Shown in pieces: positions 28,450 through 37,238 of a stretch of DNA of 64,000 bases (its first letter is position 1; every line of letters starts with the position of its first letter). This stretch comes from Ponticoccus litoralis (lineage in GTDB: Bacteria; Pseudomonadota; Alphaproteobacteria; Rhodobacterales; Rhodobacteraceae), in NCBI RefSeq assembly GCF_039769985.1, contig NZ_JBDNCH010000002.1, positions 3,782,001 to 3,846,000 on the forward strand. The letters run 5' to 3'. The position numbers and the translations under genes were made by a program. Below the pieces are notes generated by a model. The model saw only the letters and a program-made list of their open reading frames with translations. It ran no database searches and was not told where the DNA came from.

Positions 28450-29925
28450 TTACAGCCCGTAGAGGCCCGAGAACTTCTCTTCGAGATAGTCCAGCAGCGG
28501 CCCTTCCGAAGGTGCCTGACCCGCGGCGCGCTCGATCACCGCGCGCGGGCTGTAGAGCCCGCCGTGGCGTTGCAGGTTCTCGCGCAGCCAGCCCGTCGCA
28601 GCCGAGGTGTCGCCGCGCGCCAGCCCCTCGTCGAGATCCGGCACCGCCTTGCGCAGCGCCGCATAAAGGCATCCCGCATAGACATTGCCCAGCGAGTAGG
28701 TCGGGAAATAGCCGAACAGCCCTGCCGACCAGTGCACATCCTGCAGGACGCCATGCGCGGGCCGGTCGACGGCAAAACCGAAGTCCGCCTCGAAGCGGTC
28801 GTTCCAGGCGGTTTCAAGGTCGTCCACCGCAAGATCGCCCGAGATCAGCGCGCGTTCCAGATCGAAGCGCAGAAGAACGTGCAGGTTGTACTGCAACTCG
28901 TCCGCCTCGGTGCGGATATAGCCGTTCTGGACCCGGTTCACCGCGCGGTAAAAGTCTTCCTCGGTCGAAACGCCGATGTCGGGGCCGAAGGTGTCGCGCA
29001 TCTGGCCGTAGAGCCAGCCGCAGAAGGCGCGCGAGCGGCCAAGCTGGTTCTCGAAGATGCGGCTCTGGCTTTCGTGGACGCCCATGGAGACGCCCCCGCC
29101 CAGCGGGGTCAGCCGGTAGGCCGGATCGATGTTCTGCTCGTAGCTGGCGTGGCCGACTTCGTGGATCGTCGAGTAAAGGCAGTTGAAAGGCTCCAGCGGC
29201 ACGGTGCGGGTGGTGATGCGCACGTCGTCGCCGCTGCCGGAACTGAAGGGGTGCACGGCCTTGTCCACCCGCCCGCGCGCCATGTCGTAGCCGAAGGTCT
29301 TGGCCAGCAGGCGCGACAGGTTCATCTGCCCCTGCTCGTCGAAACTGCCGGTAAGGCCCGGCATCGGCGGCTTCGACAGAACCGCCTCGCGCAGGGCGAC
29401 CAGCCGGGGACGCAGCGCGCCGAACATCTCGACAAGATCGGCGGCTTTCGCCCCCGGTTCGTAGTCGTCCAGCAGCGCATCGTAGGTGTCGCCGCCATCC
29501 GCCAGCGCCTCGCCCTCGGCCCGGCGCAGGGCCACGACCTCTTTCAGGACCGGCGCGAAGGCGGCGAAATCGTCGTCGGCGCGGGCCTCGGCCCAGACCA
29601 CATGCGCCCGGCTGACCAGCCGCGCGATATCGCTGGCCAGCTTTTCCGGCACCCGCGCCGCGCGCTCATAGCTGCGGCGGATATGGCGGACCTGAGCTGC
29701 GGCCACCGGATCCTCGGGCTGGCCCACCTGCGCCAGCCAGTCGCCGATGCGCGGATCGGTGCGGCGCTGGTGCAGCACAGCCTCCATCGCCGCGCGCTCG
29801 TCGCTGCGCTGGTCCGCCGCGCCGCGCGGCATCATCGTCTCCTGATCCCAGCTGAGCCGACCGGCGATCTGCGCCAGCGCCTCTGTGTCACGCTGGAAGG
29901 CCATCAAGTTGTCGTATGCCGTCAT
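28450..29925 (-). CDS. M32 family metallocarboxypeptidase
   Basis: The 491-residue protein carries the zinc motif HEVGH (in TIHEVGHASYEQN) and the family motifs FSSGSGDDVRITTR, GVHESQSRIFENQLGR and EADELQYNLHVLLRF. M32 enzymes remove C-terminal residues from peptides in the cytosol. The ATG at 29925 overlaps the ctaA stop (ATGA), so translation is coupled. A longer in-frame opening reaching 30951 only reads antiphase through ctaA and is not part of the gene. Confidence 0.93.
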   Translation of the reverse strand: MTAYDNLMAFQRDTEALAQIAGRLSWDQETMMPRGAADQRSDERAAMEAVLHQRRTDPRIGDWLAQVGQPEDPVAAAQVRHIRRSYERAARVPEKLASDIARLVSRAHVVWAEARADDDFAAFAPVLKEVVALRRAEGEALADGGDTYDALLDDYEPGAKAADLVEMFGALRPRLVALREAVLSKPPMPGLTGSFDEQGQMNLSRLLAKTFGYDMARGRVDKAVHPFSSGSGDDVRITTRTVPLEPFNCLYSTIHEVGHASYEQNIDPAYRLTPLGGGVSMGVHESQSRIFENQLGRSRAFCGWLYGQMRDTFGPDIGVSTEEDFYRAVNRVQNGYIRTEADELQYNLHVLLRFDLERALISGDLAVDDLETAWNDRFEADFGFAVDRPAHGVLQDVHWSAGLFGYFPTYSLGNVYAGCLYAALRKAVPDLDEGLARGDTSAATGWLRENLQRHGGLYSPRAVIERAAGQAPSEGPLLDYLEEKFSGLYGL

Positions 29926-31073
29926 GCCGTCTTTCGTCCCCTCACCGACTGTTCCACCGGATACCGCGCCGCGAAACGCGCCCGCAGGATCACCGCCCAC
30001 AGCAGCACCGCGCCCAGCTGGTGCAGGATCGCCACGTGCCAGGGTGCCGCATAAACAACCGTGACGATACCCAGCGCCACTTGCAGGAGCAATGCCGCAA
30101 GCACGGCGTTGAACCGGAACCGCGTGTCGGTGTTCGGAGAGCGGCGCCCGCGCAGCCAGACGACCACGCCGAAGATGGCCAGCAGGTAGCCCGCCATCCG
30201 GTGCATGAACTGCACAAGACCCGCGTTCTCGAAGAAGTTCCGCCAGAGCGGCTCCAGCACCAGCATATCCGACGGCCAGAGCCCGCCTTCCATCAGCGGC
30301 CAGCTGGGATAGTTGCGGCCCGCGTCGATGCCCGCCACCAGCGCGCCCAGCAGGATCTGCAGGAAGGCGAAGTGCAAGAGGCCCGTGGACATGCTGAAGA
30401 GCTTCGGCTCGGCCAAGCGGCGCGCCTGCATCAGAACCCGTTCCTCGCGGCCCAGCGAATAGACGTACCAGGCGATGAAGCCGAGGATCACGAAGGCAAG
30501 GCCAAGATGCGTGGCCAGCCGGTAAGAGGCCACGCTGACGCGCTCGCCCACCAGCCCCGAGGACACCATCCACCAGCCAATCGCCCCCTGCGCGCCGCCG
30601 AGGACCCCCAGCAGAAGCAGGCGGGAATTCCAGCCCGTCGGGATCTTCTTCGTGGCGAGGAAGAACAGGAAGCCCGCCGCCCAGACAAGACCGATGACCC
30701 GGCCAAGCTGCCGGTGGCCCCATTCCCACCAGTAGATGAACTGGAACTCGGACAGGCTCATGCCCTGGTTCTGCAACTGGTATTGCGGCGACTGGCGGTA
30801 CTTCTCCATCTCCGCGGCCCAGGCCTCGGCGCTCAGCGGCGGCAGGGCGCCTGTCACCGGACGCCATTCGGTGATCGACAGGCCGGAATCCGTCAGCCGG
30901 GTCAGGCCGCCCACGGCGATCATGACCACGACCAGCGCGAACAGCACCCACAGCCAGGCGCGGATGGCGCCCCGCGCCCCGCGCCGTCCGGCGTCGATCA
31001 TGCCGCCCGCCGGTGGCTGGGTCGGGCGTCCGCCCTCCCCGACTTCCTCGAAAAGCTTGCGATTTGTGGCCAT
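29922..31073 (-). CDS. ctaA: Heme A synthase CtaA
   Basis: CtaA oxidises the C8 methyl of heme O to form heme A for aa3-type cytochrome oxidase, in the inner membrane. The 383-residue protein has eight helices and the type 2 (alphaproteobacterial) CtaA motifs GGLTRLTDSGLSITEW, YWWEWGHRQLGRVIG and FMHRMAGYLLAIF, with the heme-binding histidines in WGHRQ, ATHLGLAF, FMHRM and LHQLG. ATG 31073 follows GGAGGG; upstream in-frame ATGs reach 31250 but lack this. It is the first gene of a two-gene unit with the M32 peptidase. Confidence 0.92.
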   Translation of the reverse strand: MATNRKLFEEVGEGGRPTQPPAGGMIDAGRRGARGAIRAWLWVLFALVVVMIAVGGLTRLTDSGLSITEWRPVTGALPPLSAEAWAAEMEKYRQSPQYQLQNQGMSLSEFQFIYWWEWGHRQLGRVIGLVWAAGFLFFLATKKIPTGWNSRLLLLGVLGGAQGAIGWWMVSSGLVGERVSVASYRLATHLGLAFVILGFIAWYVYSLGREERVLMQARRLAEPKLFSMSTGLLHFAFLQILLGALVAGIDAGRNYPSWPLMEGGLWPSDMLVLEPLWRNFFENAGLVQFMHRMAGYLLAIFGVVVWLRGRRSPNTDTRFRFNAVLAALLLQVALGIVTVVYAAPWHVAILHQLGAVLLWAVILRARFAARYPVEQSVRGRKTA

Positions 31074-31328
31074 CGGTCCCTCCGGTTTCGCGCGGACACT
31101 AGTGCCGGTGACGCGGGGCTTCAAGCGAGGCGCTATGCCGCGCCGAGCACGCGCAACCCGGTTCGAAGCCGCGCGACAGAGGGTCAGGAATACCGCAGTC
31201 AGGCTTTCCGGACTTATGGGACAGGGGCGCGGAGGGTAGATTGAGGGCACCAGATACGCAGACCAGTGCCAAGACAGACAGTTCCCAGGATCACATCACC
31301 AAAGACATCGTCCAAAGGATCTCATCCC

Positions 31329-31646
31329 ATGAAAACCCTCATTGCCTCCGCCATTTTCGCCGCCGCAACCCTTGGTGCCTCCGCCGCCTCCGCGACCCAG
31401 GCCTGGGTCGGCCACAGCGCCCTGAACGCCCGCTCGGGCCCCGGCACCCATTACCACGTCCTGGGCACCTTCAATCCCTGCACCCCGGTGCATGTGGTGG
31501 CCTACAAGCACGGCTGGGCCAAGGTCGCCTACCAGCACAACTATTACTGGGTCTCCGCCAAGTACCTGCAGGGCAAGAGCTGCTACCAGAAGCCGCAGTA
31601 CAAGACCCACCAGAAGAAGCACCACGGCGGCGGCTACGGCTACTGA
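31329..31646 (+). CDS. Secreted SH3-domain protein
   Basis: The 105-residue product has a signal peptide (MKTLIASAIFAAATLGASAASA) and then an SH3_3-like domain: LNARSGPGTHYHVLGTF, VVAYKHGWAKV, YYWVSAKYL. The C-terminus is rich in His, Lys, Gly and Tyr (HQKKHHGGGYGY), which might bind metal or cell wall. There is no lipobox, unlike the SH3 protein at 5654. ATG 31329 is chosen over 31266 because the signal peptide starts there. It is a single gene, divergent from ctaA. Confidence 0.8.
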   Translation: MKTLIASAIFAAATLGASAASATQAWVGHSALNARSGPGTHYHVLGTFNPCTPVHVVAYKHGWAKVAYQHNYYWVSAKYLQGKSCYQKPQYKTHQKKHHGGGYGY

Positions 31647-31751
31647 TCGCCTGACGGGGATCCAGCCCGGGCCCGCGCCGATCCTGTCGAACGCACCCGA
31701 CCGGTGCCTCCTCCCTGACCGGTCCGGTGCCCTCGCGGACTGAGCCCCGTC

Positions 31752-32502
31752 TCAGTCCGCGTCTTTGTCTTTCCAGCGCACGATCTGACGCATCATCCCG
31801 TGGAGCATCTGCACGTCGGCGCGGGTCAGCGGCATCCGCGACCACATGTTGCGCAGGTTGAGCTTCATCGCCGGGGCCTTGGTGGCGGGGAAGAAGAAGC
31901 CCGCCTCTTCCATCCGCTCCTCGTAGTGCCGCGCAAGATGGTCGACCTCGTGCTGGGCGGCGAACTCGGTGCCCGCCAGCGCCTCGACCACCGGCGCGGC
32001 CTCCTCGGGTGGCGCGCTGCCACTCGTAGGCGCAAAGCAGCACGCATTGCGCGAGGTTCAGCGAGGCGAAGGCCGGGTTGACGGGGACCGAGACGATGGC
32101 ATTGGCCTGCGCCACGTCCTCGTTCTCCAGCCCCGCGCGCTCCGGCCCGAAGAGCACGGCCACCTTCTCGCCCGCCGCGATCCGGCGCGCGGTCTCGGCC
32201 ATGGCCGCCTCGGGGGTGTAGACGGTCTTGGTCATGTCGCGCGGGCGCGCGGTCGTGGCCAGAACCCACGAGCAATCCGCCACGGCCCCGGCGATATCCT
32301 CCGACAGCTGCGCCTCGTCCAGAAGCCGCCCCGCGCCCGAGGACATGGCTACGGCGGAGGGATTGGGCCAGCCGTCGCGCGGCGCCACCAGCCGCATGCG
32401 GTCGAGGCCGAAGTTCCACATGGCGCGGGCCGCCGCGCCGATGTTCTCGCCCATTTGCGGGCGCACCAGCACGAAGGCCGGTTGGGGAGTGCCGGTTGCC
32501 AT
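31752..32502 (-). CDS. trmJ: tRNA (cytidine/uridine-2-O-)-methyltransferase TrmJ-like (one frameshift)
   Basis: This SPOUT-family enzyme methylates ribose 32 in tRNA. It starts MATGTPQPAFVLVRPQMGENIGAAARAMWNFG, then has knot motifs VLFGPERAGLENEDVAQ and PVNPAFASLNLAQ. The frame breaks in a G-run at 32007-32009 (one extra base) after EWQRAT and resumes with EEAAPVVEALAGTEF. The corrected length is 249 residues. The C-terminal region, ending RQIVRWKDKDAD, matches TrmJ rather than shorter TrmL. It is divergent from the thiE-like gene. Confidence 0.85.
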
Positions 32503-32647
32503 GGAGTCCTCCGGGATCAGGGTCGCGCCTGCCTAGACAAGCGCAGGCCCGCGGGCAAGGCCCCGGGACAGGCATCGCCACGACAAATCCCATGGTCAAA
32601 GGCGGTTGGAGCCGATATGAGACCCCCTGACCAGACGGGACCAGACG

Positions 32648-33265
32648 ATGACCGACACCGCCGCCGCGCCGCAGCTCTACCTCGTGACACCGCCCGAGTT
32701 CGACCTCGGCAGCTTTCCCGCCCAGCTCGCCCGGGTGCTGGAGGGCGAAGAGATCGCCTGCCTGCGCCTGTCGCTGGCGACCCGCGACGAGGATCGCCTG
32801 ACGCGCGCCGCCGACGCCGTGCGCGAGGTCGCCCATGCGGCAGAGGTGGCGCTGGTGATCGACACCCATGTGGTGCTGGCCGACCGGCTGGGCCTTGACG
32901 GGGTGCACCTGCTGGACGGCGCGCGCTCTGTCCGGGCGGCACGCAAGACGCTGGGGGCGGATGCCATCGTCGGCGCCTTCTGCGGGCAGTCGCGCCACGA
33001 CGGCATGAACGCTGGCGAGGCCGGGGCGGACTATGTCTCTTTCGGTCCCGTTTCCGGCGTGCTGGGGGACGGCGCGCTCGCGGAACGCGCCCTGTTCGAA
33101 TGGTGGTCCGAGATGATCGAGGTGCCGGTGGTGGCCGAGGGCGGGCTGACCGCCGAGGCGGTGGCCGAGCTGTCGCAGGTCACGGACTTCCTGTCGGTCG
33201 GCGAAGAGATCTGGCAGGCCGAGGACCCGCTGGCGGCGCTGCGCGGCCTTCTGGGCCGCGGCTGA
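32648..33265 (+). CDS. Thiamine-phosphate synthase-like (ThiE/TenI) protein
   Basis: The 205-residue TIM-barrel protein has LVIDTHVVLADRLGLDGVHLLDGARS, FCGQSRHDGMNAGEAGADYVSFGPVSG and VPVVAEGGLTAEAVAEL. These correspond to the phosphate- and pyrimidine-binding loops of ThiE/TenI proteins. Rhodobacterales often have such a second, divergent ThiE-like protein. No thiamine genes or TPP riboswitch are nearby, so coupling of thiazole and pyrimidine phosphates is possible but not proved. A twin-hairpin repeat follows the stop by about ten bases. Confidence 0.75.
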   Translation: MTDTAAAPQLYLVTPPEFDLGSFPAQLARVLEGEEIACLRLSLATRDEDRLTRAADAVREVAHAAEVALVIDTHVVLADRLGLDGVHLLDGARSVRAARKTLGADAIVGAFCGQSRHDGMNAGEAGADYVSFGPVSGVLGDGALAERALFEWWSEMIEVPVVAEGGLTAEAVAELSQVTDFLSVGEEIWQAEDPLAALRGLLGRG

Positions 33266-33274
33266 GACGGGCCG

Positions 33275-33320
33275 CGAATTTCCACGGGAAATTCGGTCCG
33301 GAATTTTTGGAAAATTCCGG
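33275..33320. repeat. Twin-hairpin repeat (copy 2)
   Basis: Two adjacent palindromes with three-base loops lie between convergent genes: CGAATTTCC/GGAAATTCG (33275-33295) and CCGGAATTTT/AAAATTCCGG (33298-33320). They may also act as a bidirectional terminator. Confidence 0.7.
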
Positions 33321-33325
33321 GCTGC

Positions 33326-34147
33326 TCAGCCGGACCGGTGGCCGTCTCGGACCTGTTGCTCCAACCGTTGCGCAAGGCTCTTGCGGTCCGCCGTCTCGGC
33401 CACGCGCAGCACCGGGTGCCGCACCACCGACACGCGGCCCTGCCGTGCCTGCGCCAGCACCATCAGCAGCGACGGCCCGAAATCCATGTCTCCCCACCAG
33501 CCGTAGAACCGCGCGTCGCGGCCTTCGGGCGCGTGATAGCGCAGGCTCATGGCCTGCACCTGCAATCGGTCGCGCAGGGGATCGGAAAGGAAGGCCGCGA
33601 AGAGCGTGGTCTTGAAGGGCAAGACCTGCATCCCGTCGGTCGAGGTGCCCTCGGGGAAGAACAGCAGCCGGTGCCCGGCCATCAGCCTGTCCTGGAACAC
33701 CCGCGTCTGGGCCTGCGCCTCGCGGCGGTCGCGGTTGATGAAGACGGTCCCCGTCGCCCGCGCCAGCCAGCCGATGCCGGGCCAGCCCGCCACCTCGGCC
33801 TTCGATACGAAATAGACCGGCCCGAGGCTGTTCAGAACGAAAATATCCAGCCAGGACGTATGGTTGGCGACGATGGCGCCGGGGCCGGCCATGCCCGGCC
33901 CGCTCCGCGCCACCCGAAGCCCGATGATACGCAGCACCACCCGGCAGACCCCCACGGTCACATGCGGCGACAGCGGGCGGTGCAACCCGCAGAGCGGCCG
34001 CTCCAGCAGCCTCAGACCCATCAGGACGATCATGCCCCCGGTCAGCACCAGCAGCATGGCAGGCGCGCGCAGGGCGATCCGCAGCGCGCCCCCCACGCCG
34101 CGCCGGGGCGCCGGTGGCGGCGCGCCGCCGTCCCATGTGGCGCTCAT
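33326..34147 (-). CDS. olsA: Lyso-ornithine lipid acyltransferase OlsA
   Basis: The 273-residue membrane protein has the PlsC acyltransferase motifs NHTSWLD (HX4D), NRDRRE, and FFPEGTSTDG, plus a hydrophobic N-terminal segment. OlsA acylates lyso-ornithine lipid to ornithine lipid, a phosphorus-free membrane lipid. Assignment as OlsA rather than PlsC rests on its ATGA overlap with the preceding olsB. The frame is intact. Confidence 0.87.
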   Translation of the reverse strand: MSATWDGGAPPPAPRRGVGGALRIALRAPAMLLVLTGGMIVLMGLRLLERPLCGLHRPLSPHVTVGVCRVVLRIIGLRVARSGPGMAGPGAIVANHTSWLDIFVLNSLGPVYFVSKAEVAGWPGIGWLARATGTVFINRDRREAQAQTRVFQDRLMAGHRLLFFPEGTSTDGMQVLPFKTTLFAAFLSDPLRDRLQVQAMSLRYHAPEGRDARFYGWWGDMDFGPSLLMVLAQARQGRVSVVRHPVLRVAETADRKSLAQRLEQQVRDGHRSG

Positions 34148-34896
34148 TCCGCGCTGCCCCGGGTGTAAAGCGCCCGCTGGCGGCCATCCATGCGAGCGGT
34201 GTCCATGACAAGGCAGACATCCGTGGTGTTGAAGGCGTGGTCGATGAAGGCACCCTCGCCCACGCAGCCGCCCAGCCGCAGGTAGGCCTTGATCAGGGCC
34301 GGGATCTCGCGCATCGCCTGCCGCCGGTCGATGGCCGCTTCGGGCACGAGGTCCATGGGCTGGAAGGCCCGCGCGCGCACCCGCAGATCCGAGGGGGCGA
34401 GGTGGCGGTGGTGCAGGAAGGACAGCGGTCCGGCAAGGCCCTCCACATCCGTCCCGTGAAAGCTGGCGGTGCCGAAGAGCACTTCTATCCCATGCGCCAG
34501 CACATAGTCCGCCAGCCCCTGCCACAGCTGGAACATCGCCGTGCCGCCGCGATAATCGCGATGCAGGCAGGACCGGCCCAGTTCCAGCAGGCGCCGCCCG
34601 CTGCGCTTGAGCGCGGTCAGGTCGTATTCGTCCTCGGAATAGAACTGGCCGGCGGCCTCGGCCTGATCCTGACGCAGCAGCCGGTAGACGCCGATCACCC
34701 GCTCGCCATCGAGCGCCAGAAGGTGGTCGAAGAAGGGATCGAAGCGATCCTTTTCCAACCGCGCCCCGTGGTCGACCAACGGCCCGTCGCCGCCCAGTTC
34801 CTCGACGAAGACCTCGTAGCGCAACCGTTGTGCCGCCGCGATCTCTGCCGAGTCCCGCGCCAGCCGGACCGAGATCGCCTGCGTGCCCTCGCCCAT
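34144..34896 (-). CDS. olsB: L-ornithine N-alpha-acyltransferase OlsB
   Basis: OlsB transfers a 3-hydroxyacyl group from acyl carrier protein to ornithine, the first step of ornithine lipid synthesis. The 250-residue GNAT-like protein contains AAAQRLRYEVFVEELG, LLELGRSCLHRDYRGG and LFGTASFHGTDVEG, all characteristic of OlsB. The ATG at 34896 (MGEGTQAISV) has AGGGAG upstream and is preferred to the ATG at 34950, which has none. The stop overlaps the olsA start, so the pair is coupled. OlsBA expression commonly rises under phosphate limitation in related species; no Pho box was identified here. Confidence 0.88.
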   Translation of the reverse strand: MGEGTQAISVRLARDSAEIAAAQRLRYEVFVEELGGDGPLVDHGARLEKDRFDPFFDHLLALDGERVIGVYRLLRQDQAEAAGQFYSEDEYDLTALKRSGRRLLELGRSCLHRDYRGGTAMFQLWQGLADYVLAHGIEVLFGTASFHGTDVEGLAGPLSFLHHRHLAPSDLRVRARAFQPMDLVPEAAIDRRQAMREIPALIKAYLRLGGCVGEGAFIDHAFNTTDVCLVMDTARMDGRQRALYTRGSAE

Positions 34897-35040
34897 GCCT
34901 TCGCTCCCTGTTGCGCCGCCGACCGCCTCGTAAAGAAGCGCGCGGGCCATATCAACCCTTGCCGCCAGAGCGCGCGCCCGCGCGATCTCCGACTTTCCCC
35001 TGTGTCGGCTTAACTATTTTTCAACCGGTGATACCATAGC

Positions 35041-35225
35041 TTAACCATCGTAGACCGGGACCAGCGTGACGCGGGCGCCATCAAGGACCACCTTGCCCTG
35101 CTCGCGAAAGTTCACGGTGATCCGGTACCGCCGATGTTGGATTGCACCTGCCCCAGGCCCCAATCCGGTTGCCCGGGGTGCCGGACAAGCATGCCCGGTT
35201 CGAGTAAAGAATTGAAGTCGTTCAT
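35041..35225 (-). CDS. DUF3553 small protein (one frameshift)
   Basis: This gene was found by reading the gap between olsB and chpT. It encodes MNDFNSLLEPGMLVRHPGQP, then GLGQVQSNIGG. After two extra bases (TA at 35126-35127) it continues RITVNFREQGKVVLDGARVTL, ending VPVYDG. Corrected, it has 60 residues and the DUF3553 pattern, a small barrel-like domain also found as the C-terminal part of some UvrD-type helicases. Function is unknown. It is divergent from chpT, with only 29 bases between the two starts. Confidence 0.75.
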
Positions 35226-35254
35226 GAAACTAACCTTTCAAGGCAAAGCAAACC

Positions 35255-35860
35255 ATGTCCCTCAGCACCGCCCATCTTGCGACCCTCGTGGGGTCCCGCC
35301 TGTGTCACGACCTTATCAGCCCCATCGGCGCAATCCAGAACGGGCTGGAGCTTCTGGCGCTTTCCGGCGGCGATGCCTCGGGGCCGGAGATGGAGCTGAT
35401 CCACGAGAGCTGCGGCAATGCCACCGCCCGCATCCGCTTCTTCCGAGTCGCCTTCGGCAGTGCCGGATCGACCCAGATGATGGGGCGGCGCGAGGTCCTG
35501 TCGATCTTCGAATCGCTGCTGAAGGACAGCCGGACCAGCGTCGACTGGCAGATCCAGGCCGATCTGCCCCGGGCCGAGGTGCAACTGGCCTTCCTTGCGT
35601 TCCTGTGCTGTGAAAGCGCCCTTCCGCAGGGCGGCAGGGTGCGCTTCGACCGCGATGCCGCCGGTTGGTCGATCGGGGCCGAGGGACCGCGCCTGAAGGT
35701 CGAGCAGCCGCTGTGGGACCACCTGAACGGCGCCGCGCCGCTGGAAAACCCCACCCCCGACCGGGTGCATTTCGTGCTGCTGGCCGTCCTCGCGGAGGAC
35801 CGCGACCAGAAGCTTCTGGCACGGCTTCGCGACGAGACCCTGTCGATCAAGATCGCCTGA
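35255..35860 (+). CDS. chpT: Histidine phosphotransferase ChpT
   Basis: ChpT passes phosphate from CckA to CtrA and CpdR. The 201-residue protein has the phosphorylated histidine in SRLCHDLISPIGAIQNG near residue 18, followed by a degenerate ATPase-like domain without nucleotide motifs. The fold, length and HDLISP motif are diagnostic. AAGGCAAAG precedes the ATG. It is separated from cckA by 31 kb, as usual in this clade. No perfect CtrA box lies in its 29-base promoter gap, although DUF3553 coding sequence could hold its promoter. Confidence 0.93.
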   Translation: MSLSTAHLATLVGSRLCHDLISPIGAIQNGLELLALSGGDASGPEMELIHESCGNATARIRFFRVAFGSAGSTQMMGRREVLSIFESLLKDSRTSVDWQIQADLPRAEVQLAFLAFLCCESALPQGGRVRFDRDAAGWSIGAEGPRLKVEQPLWDHLNGAAPLENPTPDRVHFVLLAVLAEDRDQKLLARLRDETLSIKIA

Positions 35861-35898
35861 CGCGCCGGACCGGGCGGGGCCCGGCACGCCTTGCGGTG

Positions 35899-37164
35899 TC
35901 AGCCGCGCACCGTGCCGTCGCCGGTCACGAGATACTTGAAGCTGGTCAGCTGTTCTGCGCCCACCGGGCCGCGCGCATGCATCTTGCCGGTGGCGATGCC
36001 GATCTCGGCGCCCATGCCGAACTCGCCGCCATCGGCGAACTGGGTCGAGGCGTTGCGCATCAGGATCGCCGAATCGAGGCGCTGGAAGAAGCGGTCGGCG
36101 GCGGCGTCATCCTCTGTCACGATGCAGTCGGTGTGGTTCGACCCGTAGCGGCGGATATGCGCGATCGCCCCGTCGATGTCCTCGACGACCTTCGCCGCGA
36201 TGATCATGTCGAGATACTCGCAGCCCCAGTCGTCGGCGGTCGCCTCCTGCGTGCCCTCGATGGCGCGCAGGGTTTCGTCGGCGCGCACTTCGACCCCGGC
36301 CTCGAGCAGCGCGCGGATCACGCCCTGCCCGATGGTATCCACCACGTCGCGGTGGATCAGCAGGCATTCGGCGGCGCCGCAGATGCCGGTGCGCCGGGTC
36401 TTGGCGTTGCGGACCACCGCCAGCGCCTTGACCGGGTCGGCCTCCTTGTCGAGGTAGATGTGCACGATGCCTTCGAGGTGGGCAAAGACCGGCACCCGCG
36501 CCTCGCGCTGGACCAGCCCGACGAGGCCCTTGCCGCCGCGCGGCACGATGACGTCGATAAAATCGGTCATGGTCAGCATCTCGGAGACGGCGGCCCGGTC
36601 GCGCGTCGGCACCAGCTGGATCGCGTCCTCGGGCAGGCCCGCCGCCTTCAGCCCTTCCACAAGGCAGGCGTGGATGGCGCCGGAGGAATGGAAGCTTTCC
36701 GAGCCGCCGCGCAGGATCACCGCATTGCCCGCCTTCAGGCACAGGGCGCCCGCATCCGCCGTCACGTTGGGGCGCGATTCGTAGATCACGCCGACAACGC
36801 CCAGCGGGGTGCGCACGCGCTGGATGTGCAGGCCCGAGGGCCGGTCCCATTCAGAGGTCACGGCGCCGACCGGATCGTCCTGCGCCGCCACCGTGCGCAG
36901 GCTGTCGCAGATGCCCTTGATGCGGTCCTCGGTCAGGGTGAGCCGGTCCATCATGGCCTCGGTCAGGCCCTTTTCGCAGCCGAAGTCGAGATCCTTGGCA
37001 TTGGCCGCGACGATCTCGGCCCGGCGCGCCCAGACCGCATCAGCGGCGGCCTCCAGCGCCTTTTGCTTGGCCTCGGATGGGGCAAAGGCAAGATCCGCAG
37101 CAGCCGCACGCGCGCGCGCGCCGATGTCATGCATCAGGGCGGGAATGTCGGTGAGATCCTTCAT
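35899..37164 (-). CDS. proA: Gamma-glutamyl phosphate reductase
   Basis: ProA reduces glutamyl-5-phosphate to the semialdehyde in proline synthesis, using NADPH. The 421-residue protein shows the ALDH-like fold with LGVVGVIYESRPNVTADAG, the catalytic cysteine in RRTGICGAAECLLIH, and VTEDDAAADRFFQ near the end. The frame is intact. It is last in the rplU-rpmA-GNAT-GNAT-obg-proB-proA series, separated from proB by 74 bases that contain a repeat tail. Confidence 0.95.
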   Translation of the reverse strand: MKDLTDIPALMHDIGARARAAAADLAFAPSEAKQKALEAAADAVWARRAEIVAANAKDLDFGCEKGLTEAMMDRLTLTEDRIKGICDSLRTVAAQDDPVGAVTSEWDRPSGLHIQRVRTPLGVVGVIYESRPNVTADAGALCLKAGNAVILRGGSESFHSSGAIHACLVEGLKAAGLPEDAIQLVPTRDRAAVSEMLTMTDFIDVIVPRGGKGLVGLVQREARVPVFAHLEGIVHIYLDKEADPVKALAVVRNAKTRRTGICGAAECLLIHRDVVDTIGQGVIRALLEAGVEVRADETLRAIEGTQEATADDWGCEYLDMIIAAKVVEDIDGAIAHIRRYGSNHTDCIVTEDDAAADRFFQRLDSAILMRNASTQFADGGEFGMGAEIGIATGKMHARGPVGAEQLTSFKYLVTGDGTVRG

Positions 37165-37189
37165 CGGTCTGGCCTTTTTGGAGAGCGTT

Positions 37190-37222
37190 CAGTGAGGTAT
37201 TTTTACCAAGAAGAAGCAGAGG
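37190..37222. repeat. Dispersed repeat tail (copy 3, truncated)
   Basis: GAGGTATTTTTACCAAGAAG followed by AAGCAG matches the tail of the elements at 14756 and 53655 but lacks their GC-rich head. It lies between proB and proA. Confidence 0.5.
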
Positions 37223-37238
37223 GCGCAAAGCGCTTCGG

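Noticed and set aside
28450..30951. An 833-residue opening suggesting a ctaA-carboxypeptidase fusion
   Set aside because: The N-terminal part reads antiphase through ctaA and has no family sequence; the peptidase starts at 29925.
35010..35024. TTAA-N7-TCAA, a near CtrA box upstream of olsB
   Set aside because: One base departs from the consensus in an AT-rich gap, so chance is too likely.
35036..35047. TTAACCAT, a CtrA half-site near the end of the DUF3553 gene
   Set aside because: It overlaps the gene stop codon and lies downstream of the gene it would have to regulate.
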